Shown: positions 1 to 12,159 of the stretch, piece by piece
How positions within the stretch are numbered: position 1 is the stretch's first letter
Layout: the number at the start of each line of letters is the position of its first letter
Assembly: GCA_027257055.1 (NCBI GenBank)
Contig: JAPVLO010000045.1
Coordinates: forward strand, 186,001-250,000
Source: Cephalopachus bancanus
Lineage: Eukaryota > Chordata > Mammalia > Primates > Tarsiidae
Length of the DNA stretch: 64,000 nt
Direction: 5' to 3'
Notes under the pieces: generated by a model
The model's database searches: none
Told to the model about the DNA's origin: nothing
The model's input: only the letters and a program-made list of their open reading frames with translations
Position numbers and translations under genes: made by a program

Positions 1-107
1 AGTAACAAATGATTTAGATTCAACTCTCTAATTTCAGATTTATATTTTGGTAATTTAGTTGACAATACAGAATGGATATAATTATGTGTTGTAAATCAAC
101 CAAATGA

Positions 108-400
108 GCCGGGCTTGGTGGCATAGCCTGTAATCCTGCGCCTTTGGGAGGCTGAGGTGAGTGGATTGCCTGAGCCCGCAGGTTCGAGACCCACCTGGGC
201 AACTTGGCGAGACCTCATCTCTACAATAAATCAAAAAATTAGCCGGGTGTGGTAGCACGCGCCTGTAGTTCCAGCTACTTGGAAGGCTAAGGCAAGAAGG
301 ATCCCTGGAGCCCAGCAGGTCAAGTCTGCAGTGGCCAGGAGTGGCCACTGCACCTCCAGTCTAGGTGACAGGGTGAGACTCCAACTCAAAAAAAAAAAAA
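108..400 (+). repeat. Alu, full length
   Basis: Sense dimeric Alu with tail, flanked by a 15-nt target duplication (93-107 AAATCAACCAAATGA, 399-413 with one change). It lies in the intron just upstream of the first exon in the window. Confidence 0.95.
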
Positions 401-532
401 ATCAACCGAATGAAATACTGAAAGAGTCTTCAGTGTCATATTTATGATATATCAGTTTTTGACTCTTCATAATATTAAGGGCATAAAATATTTTCCTATT
501 ATGATTAAAAAAAATAAAATTATTTCTAACAG

Positions 533-758
533 AATGAATGGCAGATGTGGAGCTATTCTTGCTGATGAAATGGGTTTAGGGAAAACATTGCAATGCATTT
601 CGCTCATTTGGACCCTCCAGTATCAGGGACCCTATGGAGGCAAGCCAGTAATAAAGAAGACTCTTATTGTCACACCTGGAAGCTTGGTGAATAATTGGAG
701 GAAAGAATTTCAAAAATGGCTAGGAAGTGAAAGGATCAAGGTATTTACTGTTGATCAG
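533..758 (+). CDS. RAD54B: RAD54B exon, helicase motifs I and Ia
   Basis: The acceptor is TTTCTAACAG (AG 531-532); the first base completes a split Arg codon, giving [19 protein letters not shown]. That contains the Walker A motif (GLGKT), which binds the ATP phosphates. Motif Ia follows as [17 protein letters not shown]. The exon ends in ...FTVDQ before donor GTAAGA at 759 and leaves phase 0. An open frame runs back through the acceptor to an ATG at 444, but the AG and the known protein show that this upstream part is intron. Protein identity is based on recognition of the family motifs and the ordered match over all nine exons. Confidence 0.97.
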
Positions 759-894
759 GTAAGAGACTTAAAAGTTTAAGTTTAATCATTTAAAAAATCT
801 CTAGCTTTTCAAATCAGTAATTCAATTTTGACCTTTTAACTTCCCAGTCCCTCTGCACAAAAATGTAGTGTTGGTTTACATTTTGATTTTTAGT

Positions 895-1262
895 TGTTAT
901 GGACTGGATGTTTGTCCCCCAAATTCATAAGTTGAATCCCTAACTTTCAATATAGTGGTCCTAGGAGGTGGGGTCATAGGAAGGTCATCAGGTCTAGATA
1001 AGGTTATGAGGGTGGAGCCCAGCGATAGGATTAGTGCCTTTGTAAGAAGAGAAGGAGACAGCAGAGCTGCTTTTCTCCACCATGTGAGGATACAGCAAGA
1101 AAGCATCCCTCTGCAAACCAGGAAGAGGCCTCTCACCAGAACCCAACCATGCCTAGTACCCTGATCTTAGACTTCCCAGCCACCAGAGGTATGAGAAATG
1201 AATGTCTGTTGTTTAAGCCACTCTGTCTATGGCAATTTGTTATACCAGCCTGAGCTAAGAAA
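895..1262 (+). repeat. MaLR-type LTR (MST/MLT1-like)
   Basis: The typical text of mammalian apparent LTR retrotransposons is present: TGTTATGGACTGGATG at the start, AGGAGGTGGGGTCATAGGAAGG in the middle, and the TTAAGCCACTCTGTCTATGG end region. This is an old solo LTR in the intron. Short open frames here on both strands are shadows of it. Confidence 0.8.
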
Positions 1263-1369
1263 AAACCTGTTGCAATATTTGGTGAATTACTATCAGGAAC
1301 ATGGAGCTTAAATTTGATTTCACATAGTTTCTGCTCATTATTTGTTGAATATTATCTTTTTTCCCTCAG

Positions 1370-1577
1370 GACCACAAAGTTGAAGAATTCATCAAATCTA
1401 CACTTTATTCTGTTCTTATCATCAGTTATGAAATGTTACTTCGTTCCCTGGATCAAATTAAGACTATAAAATTTGATCTTCTAATCTGTGATGAGGGTCA
1501 TCGTTTGAAGAACAGTTCCATTAAGACTACTGCAGCCCTCATTAGCCTCTCTTGTGAGAAAAGAATAATTCTAACTG
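1370..1577 (+). CDS. RAD54B: RAD54B exon, DEGH box
   Basis: Acceptor TTCCCTCAG at 1361-1369; the exon starts with DHKVEEF. It carries SVLIISYEMLLRS and motif II LLICDEGHRLKN, the DEAH-type Walker B that coordinates Mg2+ and activates water. It ends inside motif III at RIILTG, with one base of the Gly codon before donor GTCAGT at 1578. The next exon supplies GT, restoring GTPIQND. The frame runs open past the donor to 1657, but that extension is intron. Confidence 0.97.
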
Positions 1578-1799
1578 GTCAGTATTCACTTTTGGGGAAG
1601 GTATGTCGGAATTTTTGCCAGGTGAATAAATCTTGTAATATGATGCTTGACATCTAAAGAAGTGGTGTTGGATGGAATTCATACTAACAAGCCTGAGTTG
1701 ACGCTATGTAACTTTCTGAAGCCCAGATTTTGGGTGTTTTGAGAATAAACACAGTGGTATCATGGTAAAGGAATTTAGGAGATATGGATGAACTGCCTG

Positions 1800-2005
1800 T
1801 GCTTGAGTCTTAACACTTACAGCTGTTCAACTTTGGAGAAGTTACTTAACACCTCTGTGCATCAATTTTCTTATCTGTGAAAAAGAGATAGCAACTTCAT
1901 ATAGCTGTTGTGATCTAACTTTGTACAGCTGTTGTGAGGGTCAAAGAGTTAATCCATGTAAAGTTCTTAGAAGACTACCTGACACATGGTAAGTGTTTAA
2001 TAAAT
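1800..2005 (+). repeat. MIR
   Basis: Ancient tRNA-derived MIR-like text: TGTGCTTGAGTC..., TTGGAGAAGTTACTTAACACC, a TGTGAGGGTCAAAGAG core, and a TAAGTGTTTAATAAATATCAG end. An AGCTGTTGTGA segment occurs twice (about 1902 and 1927), suggesting a short internal duplication. Confidence 0.75.
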
Positions 2006-3108
2006 ATCAGTTGTTTTTATAAGTATGTGCTACATGTGCATGGTTTATTGCTGGCCTAAGCTTCTGGCCTAGACTGTCTGGAAAGTTGGGATGGATCATG
2101 TATAAATACCAGAATCTTTTTTGTACCTTTTTAACTTAAGGCCTTACTTTTTCAGTCTTAGCTTGTTTCTTGTCACTTCTACCCCCGAGCTATGACTGTA
2201 GCAGTTCCAGACATTGTAGCTAGATGTGGTGACAGCCAGAGGAGAACAGGGTTGACTTCTTGTTTTCCTGTCTTTGAGGGTGAGGAAGCTTTCCCAGGAG
2301 CCCCTCCCTGATTTCTTCTTTTGTCTTATTAGCCAGCTTGGGTCACATGCTGCTGGTGGAACCTGGTGGTACACTTCCTGGCTTCCCTTTTCTAGGCAGT
2401 TGTACCCTTCCCTTAGCTATTGGGACTATTGGTTAAACAACTCATGGCCCCTTCCTTTTCTGGAGAATTATCTTTGGTTGAAGGAGAGCTGCTTTTCTCC
2501 TCTATAGTTTGTACTCAGTGATTGACTGATGTAGGGGTAAGCAACAAATGCCAGCCCCCCTGCCTCAGGGTAAGTTCAAGACCAACTTTATGGTGTTATT
2601 TGTGCTCTGGAACTCTCTATAATTCAACTCAAGCTAAATTATAGATGAGGCCATTCTTGCTTAGTTTCTTCCCCTGCCATTTTCAGATCCATTATTCTCT
2701 TTCTTCTGAGAGCGCTCCTACAAATCGTTTGTAACCAAATTGCAGTCTCAGACTCTGTTTCCAGTGAACCTAGTCTAAGACACAAACCCTTTCCTATATC
2801 AGTCATTGGCAAAGCAGGGGATAGAACTACCATAACTGCCTTGATTAATCATTTGGGATTGGATGATTATGTGAAAGCTAACCACAGTGATTCTTATATT
2901 TTCCTTTCCCTTCTCTCCGCTTTGCCTTTTCTCTTCTCCTTATCTTTATTCATTATCATCATGTATATTCTTTTAAAGGCTTAACAAAATACATACCAAC
3001 ATAAATATATTTTCTCTAATTCTTTCAATAAAGCATTTACAATTTAGAACTGACTAGATGTGTTAAATTTTAAAAATTAGCAATCATTGGTTTAAACTGG
3101 CAGGGAAC
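2006..3108. other. Intron, no feature recognised
   Basis: Intronic DNA without a repeat I can name. Open frames on both strands (2144-2507, 2639-2833) are short and show no family motif. Confidence 0.5.
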
Positions 3109-3120
3109 CCATTAAGTTTT

Positions 3121-3410
3121 CTTTTTATTTTTTTGGAGTTGGAGTCTTACTCTGTCACCCAAGCTGGAGTGCAGTGGCACACTCATGGCCACCTCAGCCT
3201 CGACCTGCTGGACTCAGGTGATCCTTTCGCCTCAGCCTTCCAAGTGGCTGGAACTACAGGCACACACCACTATGCCTGGCTAATTTTTTGATTTATTGTA
3301 GAGACAAGGTCTCACCAAGTTGCCCAGGCTGGTCTTGAATCCCTGGGCTCAGACAGTCCTCTCACCTCAGCCTCCCAAAGTGCTGGGATTACAGGCTTGA
3401 GCCACCACGT
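3121..3410 (-). repeat. Alu, full length
   Basis: Antisense dimer beginning with the poly(T) side. The target duplication CCATTAAGTTTT is perfect (3109-3120 and 3411-3422). Confidence 0.95.
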
Positions 3411-3779
3411 CCATTAAGTTTTAGGGAGGTGGTCATTAAACTCCTTGATGTTATAAAATTTATGTCATCTATGTTAATGAAGTTAATGAATTTTTATTTA
3501 CTTTTTTACATTATATTTATATTTTTGGACAACTTTTTCTGATCTCTTTTATTTGAAAGTCATCTGAAATTGTACTGTTGGACTTTGCTAGTTTATATGT
3601 TCTTTTGACACTATTATAATTATTGAAAGATGCTCAAGTTTCTTTAAAAATTAATTATCCAAAAGCTATTGAGTATTGTATATAATATATGCAGAGTATA
3701 TTAATCTATTACATTATGCATCAACCCTTTGAACAGTGACGATCCTAACTTAATCTGATAACTTTGAAAGGTAATAATA

Positions 3780-4095
3780 ATAGGTTCCATTTAATGAGTG
3801 CCTGCTAAGTGTGAGGCACTGTGCTGGGCACTTCGCATACATTATTTCTACTTTTCATTATCATTTCACTGGAAAATTATTATCTTCATACTTTCATAAA
3901 TAAAAAAAAAATTCTGAGTTTAAAGAGCCTAAGCAGTTTGTCCAAAATCACAGTTAAAATATTGTTTTAAAAATTGCTAAAGTTATAGACCATCTATTGT
4001 ACTTGAGGTACTGTTTTAACTATATTATGTGCATTGACAAATTTGATCCTAGCAACCTTAGGAACCGCTGTTATTGTCCCCATTTTACAGGTAAT
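3780..4095 (+). repeat. MIR fragments
   Basis: 3780-3850 reads ...AATGAGTGCCTGCTAAGTGTGAGGCACTGTGCTGGGCACTT, a classic MIR core. 4000-4095 (...TTGATCCTAGCAACC...CCCCATTTTACAGG) looks like a second MIR or the far part of the same one. Confidence 0.7.
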
Positions 4096-4382
4096 AAACC
4101 GGTGTTAGTAATTATACTCCAGAGTCTGCACTCAGCCACTATACTATCCTATATGAGAATTTAGTATGCAGCTAAAACTGGAGTTAAAAGTTTATGTGAT
4201 TATTAGTGTATTTTAAACTTGATTTGACTGCACTTTCTCAGTTTTAAGGCATTTGCTTGTATTTATTCTTCTTAGGGAAGAGAGTACAAATTTCCATTAT
4301 TGTTCTGCGATAAGCCTGTGATTTTGAAACAAAACACAAACTTGACCTTTTTTTTTTCTAAATCACATTTATCTTTCTTTAG

Positions 4383-4522
4383 GTACTCCAATTCAGAATG
4401 ATCTTCAAGAATTTTTTGCCTTAATTGATTTTGTAAATCCAGGAATATTAGGCACTTTGCCATCTTATAGGAAAATATATGAAGAACCTATCATTTTATC
4501 AAGAGAACCTTCTGCTCCTGAG
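4383..4522 (+). CDS. RAD54B: RAD54B exon, motif III remainder
   Basis: Acceptor TTCTTTAG at 4375-4382. The first two bases complete Gly, then TPIQNDLQEFFALIDFVNPG, the TPIQN element of motif III that couples ATP hydrolysis to lobe movement. It ends ...SREPSAPE before donor GTATAA at 4523. The length fits the phases of its neighbours. Confidence 0.97.
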
Positions 4523-4810
4523 GTATAATTTCCTTTAATAAATAAGTTTTTTAAGACTTAGATATCATTTTAATTTAGAAAAAATTAAATTAATATAGTG
4601 AACCTCTTATTTTTTCCATAATCCTTCGTTGTTTTCTACATTGCTTATTTTAGAATATGACATTATTACTTGTCTAAAATTCATTAATAGGCACTTCACA
4701 AAAAACTGTGAATGACAGTAAACATAAAAATGTTCATCCTTGCTAGTATTGAAAAAATAAACCAAAATAACCAAAGTAACTTTTGTACTTTTCTATTGGT
4801 ATTTATTTAT

Positions 4811-4930
4811 TTGTTTAGAGATAGAGTCTTGCTATGTTGCCCAGTCTGGCCTTGAACTTCTGGGCTCAAGTGTTCCTTCTGCCTCAGCCTCCCAAGCAGC
4901 TGGAATTGTAGGTGTGTGCCACTGCACTGG
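4811..4930 (-). repeat. Free left Alu monomer (FLAM-like)
   Basis: Antisense single arm: AGAGATAGAGTCTTGCTATG... to TGTGTGCCACTGCACTGG. No second arm is present, so it is an old monomer or a truncated copy. Confidence 0.7.
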
Positions 4931-5475
4931 TTTGGATTTATATAGTAATAGCTAGTGTTAGATGAGAATACCATCTTCTGCTGGTTGGAATGTAAATTGA
5001 CACAACTTGAGGGAAGGCGGCAGTGTTTATCAAAAGCCTTAAAACTGTGTATATCTTGTGACCTGGTAATACTACTTTTGGGAATTTATTATAGAGAAAT
5101 AACAGATTTGTTTTGAAACTTATCTACAAAGGTAAAATATTGAAAACAAACTAAAGGAAATAAACAAATGGAGTATCTCTAAAGGTAGGAAAATGCTTGT
5201 ATTATGTCCTGCCTGTTGAATAGACATTATATTTCATTTAATCTAAGATGCCATAAATTACAAGATATATCATTATTTTTTGTTAGGAGACTGTGACTTC
5301 ACTTAATTAAATGGTTATTCTTAACACTTAAAGAAGGAGATCATGGTTGGGTTTTCTGTCTCCATACTCATATTTCATTTCTTCTGTTACAAAAAATCTG
5401 TTGAGAAGCAATTAGCAGTAAATGGTTTATTATAAACTCTTTAATGTTCTACTTAAGTCTGCTATTTTTCCATAG
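4931..5475. other. Intron, no feature recognised
   Basis: A+T-rich intronic DNA. Nothing recognisable beyond the acceptor TTTTTCCATAG at its end. Confidence 0.5.
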
Positions 5476-5766
5476 GAAGAAAAGGAGTTAGGAGAGAGAA
5501 GAGCAGCTGAACTTACTCGCCTCACTGGACTCTTTATCCTTAGAAGAACCCAAGAAGTCATAAATAAATATCTTCCACCTAAAATAGAGAATGTAGTCTT
5601 TTGCCGGCCAGGAGCACTACAGATTGAGCTTTATCGAAAGCTGTTGAATTCTCAGGTTGTCAGGTTCTGTCTCCAAGGATTGTTGGAAAATAGTCCTCAT
5701 CTAATTTGTATAGGAGCTCTTAAAAAACTGTGCAATCACCCCTGCCTTTTGTTCAGCTCTATAAAG
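5476..5766 (+). CDS. RAD54B: RAD54B exon, start of second helicase lobe
   Basis: Ninety-seven complete codons between CATAG (ends 5475) and donor GTAAGT (5767). The protein begins EEKELGERRAAELTRL and includes LFILRRTQEVINKYLPP, the SNF2-family FxLRR.. segment that opens the second RecA-like lobe. ALKKLCNHPCLLF follows near the end, the conserved LrkiCNHP element. The largest coding exon in the window. Confidence 0.97.
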
Positions 5767-6285
5767 GTAAGTACATGGTAAGTCACAGTGTGTCAGGGAT
5801 GTGAGTGTTCGAGGACATGTGACTCTAAGAGGGCAGAGAGGGCTAATTTCTGGGATTATATTTGTGAGTTTTCCAAAAGTTCTACATCCTTTCCAGTATG
5901 GTTCTGTTATAGAGCTTATCCGCCTTCTTGTTCTTCAGAACACGTCCACGTTCTTGAAGCTAATCTAGAGATGACATGACGCATTACTTCTAGAGTTTGT
6001 GCCTCATGCACTTTGGTACCTTGTTGAATACTTTGCCATGGTCTCCCTTCCTATTTTATGTTAATAAAGTCAGTCAGTTTTGTTTGTTTGGTATTTACAA
6101 ATAGGAAATTTACCATTAAAAATACTTTATTTTTTTCTCATTATAAAAGTGATATGTGATTGCTGCATAAAATTTGGAAAATTCAGAGGATCACAAAGAA
6201 GAAAATAAAAATCAAGCTCTCTAGCCACAGAAAAATCAAATTTTGGTATTAATAATAATATTAGTTAACAGTTATTAAGCAGTCA
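5767..6285. other. Start of 7.6-kb intron, no feature recognised
   Basis: Unassigned intronic DNA. The open frame at 5788-5979 is intronic and lacks family motifs. Confidence 0.5.
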
Positions 6286-6645
6286 TCACATACAGTTTGA
6301 GCATCCCTAATCTGCAAAGTAGAAATTAGAAAAGCCCCAAAATTCAGAACTGTTTGAATGCTGATATGGTGCCACAAGTCAGAAATTCCATACCTGACAT
6401 CTTTGCTTTCTGTTGGTTCATTGTAGACAAACTTTGTTGCATGCACAGTTATTAAAAATATTGTATAAAAATTACCTTCAGACTGTATGTATAAGGTATA
6501 TATGAAACATAAATGAATTTCATGTTTAGACTTGGGTCCTATACCTAAAATATCTGATTATGTATATGCTGATATTCCAAAATCCAAAAAAATTCAAAAT
6601 CTGAAACATTTCTGGTCCCAAGCATTTTGTATACTCAATCTGTAT
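6286..6645. mobile_element. Tigger-like non-autonomous DNA transposon
   Basis: The ends are inverted relatives: AGTTTGAGCATCCCTAATCTG at 6295 and TTTTGTATACTCAATCTGTA near 6642. Internal text (AAAATCCAAAAAAATTCAAAATC) matches the familiar palindromic 'GAGCATCCCTAATCC' family. No transposase is present. Confidence 0.6.
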
Positions 6646-6770
6646 TCCACACACTAAGTGCTTTTCTAGTGTTATTTTCTTTATTCTTTACAAAACTCCA
6701 TGGAATAAGTACTGTGGTTACCATCTCCATTTATTGGTGAGAAAATAGTGGTTCTGAGATATATATAAAT
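6646..6770 (+). repeat. MIR fragment
   Basis: ACACTAAGTGCTTTTCTAGTG... and AACTCCATGGAATAAGTACTG...TTATTGGTGAGAAAATAGTGG resemble a MIR core and tail. Confidence 0.55.
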
Positions 6771-6795
6771 TATCTTATTCTAGAGAAACTGAATT

Positions 6796-7382
<587 letters not shown>

Positions 7383-7471
7383 ACCTTCTACAAGTATGAT
7401 TTTACAATGATGACATAGTTGAACTGCTTGGATATTTAAAGAATATAAGTCATGTTGGAGTATAGTGAGAA

Positions 7472-7772
7472 TTTTTTTTTGTTTTCTGTTTTTTGAGTTG
7501 GTGTCTCATTCTATCCCCCAGGCTGGAGTACAGTGGCACACTCATGACCAGCAGTCTCTATCTGCTGGACTCAGGTGATTCTTCCACCTCAGACTTCCAA
7601 GTAGCTGGAACTATAGGTGTGCACCACCACACCAAGCTGATTTTTTAAATTTATTGTAGAGACAAGGTTTTGCCAAGTTGCCCAGGTTGGTCTTGAAATC
7701 CCTGGGGTCAGGCAATCCTCGCCTCTGCCTCCCAAAGTTCTGGGATTTTAGGCGTAAACCACCACGACCAGT
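7472..7772 (-). repeat. Alu
   Basis: Third antisense Alu in about 1 kb; the 3' tail is TTTTTTTTTGTTTTCTG and the 5' end ACCACGACCAG. Confidence 0.9.
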
Positions 7773-8025
7773 CTGAGTTTTTTTGTTTTAGAGTTAGAAT
7801 TGGACTTTACTACTTACAAGTTTTTTAGCTATGGGCAAGTTTAATCATGATCAAAACTGTATCTGTGAGTTTTCTTATCTGGAAAGCAGAGACAGTAGGA
7901 ATTTCTTGATAATATTAATGTGACAATTTGATAAGAAATTATGGAAAGAATTTAGCAGAATCCTTGGCCACAGAAGTTGTATAGTAACTATTAATACCTT
8001 GGTATTCTCAACTCACCCTGAATAA

Positions 8026-8157
8026 TTTTTATTTTTTTGTAGAGACAAGATCTCACCATGTTGCCTAGACTGGTCTTGAACTCCTGGGCTCAAGTAGTTC
8101 TCTTGCCTTGGCCTCCCAAAGTGCTGGGATTACAGGTGTGAGCCACTGCACCTGACC
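8026..8157 (-). repeat. Free left Alu monomer (FLAM-like)
   Basis: Antisense single arm, GTAGAGACAAGATCTCACC... to CTGCACCTGACC, without a second arm. Confidence 0.8.
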
Positions 8158-9583
8158 AATACTTTTTACTCTTGTATTTTTTTCTTTAAAGAGTAAAAGC
8201 ATAATATGTCAAAATATGTTCCACCAAAGCAAAAACTATGGGTGCTACATTATGCTTGAGGTCATTTCTTATATACTCAGAAAATGGAATGTTCTGCCAG
8301 AATTTTCCAAGTATATCCTACAATGGATTATATTTACTTAGTTTAGGAGAAGTCAGCTTTGTGTAACTTGCAGTAAGCTGGATTATAACAGTTTATATTA
8401 AGCAACTTTTTAAGAAGCAAATTCTATATACAGTGATAAAAATTAAACCCTCTGGGCACAAAGCCCAGCAAAAATAGAAGTCAAAAATTCTTCTTAAAAG
8501 GAAGACCTTATGATAGGCCAGAGTGCACCAGTTAATTTAATTAAAAAAAAAATGGACTCAGAAGGTAGTATATACTACTTAATTTGGAATATTCTTGCAC
8601 ATTCTTGAAGAAAGCAGCAAGGGGCTCTAAGTGTTTCTCTGTTGTTGCCCTGTGGCCACTAGTAATAAGCGTAGGATACTACACATTTCAAATAGGGTAC
8701 ATGACTTACAATCTGGGCCTTATTCAGAAAAACCTTTCTTTTAACCTCATAGAAAGTAACAACTGAGATAAAAAGGGTTGAGATGAGATTTCTATATGTG
8801 TAAGTGACTCTTAAGCAATGGTTTATGTTTCTATTGAAACTAGATTGTTTCCTAAGTTTAGTTATGATGTGTGTCTTTTCATGAATTGTGAATGAAATGT
8901 AACCAATAACAGTACCAAGGGGTATTGGGTTGTATGGAGTCAGAGGGGAAAGTGTCCCAACTAGCTGATAGGAGAAGTCTTGACTGGTAAATCTCTATTG
9001 GAAGTGATGTATCAGCTGTTACAGCATAAATATATGATCTGTTTGATTGCTACAGTTGTCCAGGACTCAATGTGTATGGACTGAATCATTCTCTAAGATT
9101 AGGACCCAGGAAGTGAAGATTTTTAAAAAGCTTTCTCAAGTGATTCTAATATGTGTTCTTGGTTAAGAATATGTGTACTAAGATCATTCATTTCCTTTGT
9201 ATTTTGATTTAATAATCACCAGACAACCTTCAGCTAGTGATTTGGCCTTCTCTGGGTACCTCCTTTTATAGGACAGAATGCGTGCAGCAATTGGTTTAAA
9301 TAGGCTGATCTTATCTGTAGGTAAATAAATGTTCATTATGACTGATTCAGTCTCTTAATTTGGTTAATATAATGTTTCCCTAAGGCTAAATGTGAAAAGC
9401 TGTGAACTAGACACTGGTCCTTTAGTGATCGCTCCAAGTTGTAGGCATTTTAGCAGACCTAATCCAGAGCAACCATCTCTTTCCCTGTGTCCAATGATAT
9501 AAATATTTTAGGGTTTCTAGTATTTTTAATGATGTGACTGTACCTAAATATTGCTATATTTTGTCAGTAAGCCAAATTAAAAT
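8158..9583. other. Intron, mostly unassigned
   Basis: No gene signal; the 60-codon frame at 8584-8766 has no motif. Around 9100-9170 the text GACCCAGGAAGTGAAGATTT...CAAGTGATTCTAATATG resembles an old MER5-like hAT fragment. Confidence 0.4.
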
Positions 9584-9597
9584 TAGTACTTTGTGCT

Positions 9598-9891
9598 GGG
9601 TATGGTGGCTCACCCATGGCATCCCAGCAGTTTGGGGAGGCCTAGGCAGGAGGATTGCTTGAGCCAGGAGTTTGAGAGCAGCCTGGGCAACATAACAAGA
9701 CCTCATCTCTGCAAAAAAAAAAAAAAAAATTAGCTTGGATGTGGTGGCACATACCTGTTGTCCCAGCTACTTGGGAGGTTGAGAAGAGGGATTGCCTGAG
9801 ACTAGGAGGTCGAGGCTATGGTGAGTCACGATTGTGCCTCCGCCCTCCAGTCTAGGTGACAAGAGGGAGACCCCAAAGTAAAAAAAAAAAA
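9598..9891 (+). repeat. Alu, full length
   Basis: Sense Alu with a 14-nt target duplication TAGTRCTTTGTGCT (9584-9597 and 9892-9905). Confidence 0.93.
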
Positions 9892-10280
9892 TAGTGCTTT
9901 GTGCTCAGCATTTTACATTACAGAATTCTCTGGCCCTTAAGGTATTTCTAGTATTACTGAAGAGGGAATGCAGCACATATGAAAACATTCGGGAAGTATA
10001 AAATAGTAGAGTGTACCCTTGAACAATGGGTTAGGGGTACCAACCCTTGTGCAGTTGAAAATTTCTGTATAACTTTTGACTCCCTCAAAACTTAACTACT
10101 GATAGCTTTCTTTTGACAAGAAGCCTTACCGATAACTTGAACAGTTGATTGACACTTATTTTGTATGTTTTATTTATTTTTATTTGCAACAGAGAAATAA
10201 GTTTAAATGTAGGGGCCACCAAATGAGGAGACAAGAAGAAACTTCAAATTAATCTCCCCAGGGAGTTTGGGGCTAGAGTT

Positions 10281-10575
10281 TTTTTGTTTTGTTTTGTTTT
10301 GAGTTGGATTCTCACTCGTAGCCCAGGCTTCAGTGCAGTGGCACACTCATGGCCACCCCAATGTTGACCTGCTACGCTCAGGTGATCCTTTTTTGTCAGC
10401 TTTCCAAGTAGTCGGAACTATAGGCACGTACTACCATGCCCAGCTAACTTTTTGAGTTATTGTAGAGAGGTCTCACCAAGTTGTCGATGCTGGTCTTGAA
10501 CCTGCGGGCTCAGGCAATCCTCTCACCTTGGCCTCCCAAAGTGCTGGGATTATAGGCTGAGCCACCGAGCCCGGC
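10281..10575 (-). repeat. Alu, full length
   Basis: Antisense dimer with target duplication TGGGGCTAGAGTT (10268-10280; repeat from 10576). Confidence 0.93.
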
Positions 10576-10609
10576 TGGGGCTAGAGTTTTTTTAAGAGTT
10601 TTGCAATGA

Positions 10610-10900
10610 GGCCGGGCCTGTAATCCCAGCACTTTGGGAGGCTGAGGTGAGAGGACTGCCTGAGTTTATGGGTTCAAGACCAGCCCAGGCAACTTGACTG
10701 GGCCACTTGGCGAGACCTCATCTCTACAATAAATAAAAAAATTCGCCGGGCGTGGTAGCGCATGCCTGTAGTTCCAGCTACTTGGAAGACTGAGGCGGAA
10801 GGATTGCCGGAGCCCAGCAGGTTGAGGCTGCAGCGGCCGGGAGCATGCCACTGCACTTCAGTCTGGGCAATGGAGTGAAACTCCAACTAAAAAAAAAAAA
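10610..10900 (+). repeat. Alu lacking the A box
   Basis: Sense Alu with target duplication AAGAGTTTTGCAATGA (10594-10609; from 10900 with one change). It reads GGCCGGGCCTGTAATCCC, so the GGTGGCTCA segment that holds the Pol III A box is missing. Confidence 0.92.
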
Positions 10901-11089
10901 GAGTTTTGCAGTGAACTGAAGTATGGAGATAGCTGATCCCTTGAAGAGTGTAGTGTGAAATCGTCGTGGGACATGGAGATGTAATCTCATGCTGATCTGG
11001 TTTCTCTCTGGGGCTGTTTAAACTGATTGACGTCAGCTGTTTCACTGGAATTCAGGATCTACTTAAGCAACTATTATTGGGGTTGGGTA

Positions 11090-11369
11090 AGGGTTGGGGT
11101 TTCACTTTGCTGCCCAGGCTAGAGTGCAGAAGCACCATCACAGCTCACCATAGCCTTGACCTCCTGGGCTCAGATCATCCTCTTGCCTCAGCCTCCTGAG
11201 TAGCTGGTACTAGAGGTGCATGCCTCCACACCTGGCTAATTTTTTTGATTTTTTTTTCTTTTTTTTATAGACTAGCCTAAGCTAGTTTCGAACTCCTGGG
11301 CTCAAGCATTTCTTCCACTTTGGCCTCCCAAACTGCTGGGATTATAGGCGTGAGCCACCCTGCCTAGCC
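11090..11369 (-). repeat. Alu
   Basis: Old antisense copy. A weak target duplication CTTAAGCAACTATTA / CTGAAGCAGCTCTTA flanks it. Confidence 0.88.
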
Positions 11370-11483
11370 TGCTGAAGCAGCTCTTAAACAAAAGCCTTAT
11401 GATTCTAAAGTCAGAGATTCTATCTAAAACAAAAGCCTTCTGATTTTAAGGTCAGAAATCCTATCTATTGGAACAATGTGTTA

Positions 11484-11770
11484 GGCCGGGCTCGGTGGCT
11501 CAGCCTATAATCCCAGCACTTTGGGAGGCCGAGGTGAGTGGATTGCCTGAGTCCTCGGGTTCGAGACCCGCCTGGGTAACTTGACGAGACCTCATCTCTA
11601 CAGTAAATCAAAAATTAGCTGGGCATGGTAGCACGCGCCTGTAGTTCCAGCTACTTGGAAGGCTAAGGCAGAAAGATCACCGGAGCCCAGCAGGTCGAGG
11701 CTGTGGTGGCCGGGAGTGACCATTGCACTCCAGTCTGGGTGACAGAGTGAGACTCAAAAAAAAAAAAAAA
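11484..11770 (+). repeat. Alu, young, full length
   Basis: Sense copy with A box TGGCTCAGCC and B box CGGGTTCGAGACCCG. Target duplication GGAACAATGTG at 11470-11480 and 11771-11781. Confidence 0.95.
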
Positions 11771-12159
11771 GGAACAATGTGGATGCAAATGGTCAATATT
11801 TAATGTTGGGTGGCTTGGGTAATGTGTCAAATTGTAGCCTGGTTAATGCTTAATTATAACCATATTTCCAGAATTCTTGTTAACCCTGTGAGGATGGCTT
11901 CAGTCCCCTCTTATGTATTATATACTGGTATTTTTATACTAAGTAAGCTATAGAAAGAAAATGTAATTATGATAATCATAAGGAAGAGAAAGTATACTTA
12001 TTATTTAATAAGTATAAGAGTTTTCATGTTGAGTAGGCTGAACAGGAGAGGAGGCACAGGAGGGGTTGTTTTGCTGTTTCAGGGTTGACAGGGGCAGAAA
12101 AAAATCTGTATAAACAGACCCGAGCAGCTTAAACTCATGTTGTTCAAAGGTCAACTGTA

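Larger units (their letters stand above)
10010..12159. mobile_element. Tigger-like DNA transposon split by Alus
   Basis: Left part 10010-10180 starts GTACCCTTGAACAATGGG. Right part 11870-12159 includes TTGAGTAGGCTGAACAGG and ends CTCATGTTGTTCAAAGGTC AACTGTA, the inverted counterpart of the start. This is a well-known 'GTTGACCCTTGAACAACATG' mammalian pogo/Tigger-type element. Four Alus sit between the halves. No transposase frame remains. Confidence 0.65.

Noticed and set aside
444..532. Possible upstream start codon for the first exon
   Set aside because: The open frame crosses the acceptor AG at 531-532. The codon phase and the family match show that 444-532 is intron.
955..1164. Open frame in an intron
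   Set aside because: It is part of the MaLR LTR.
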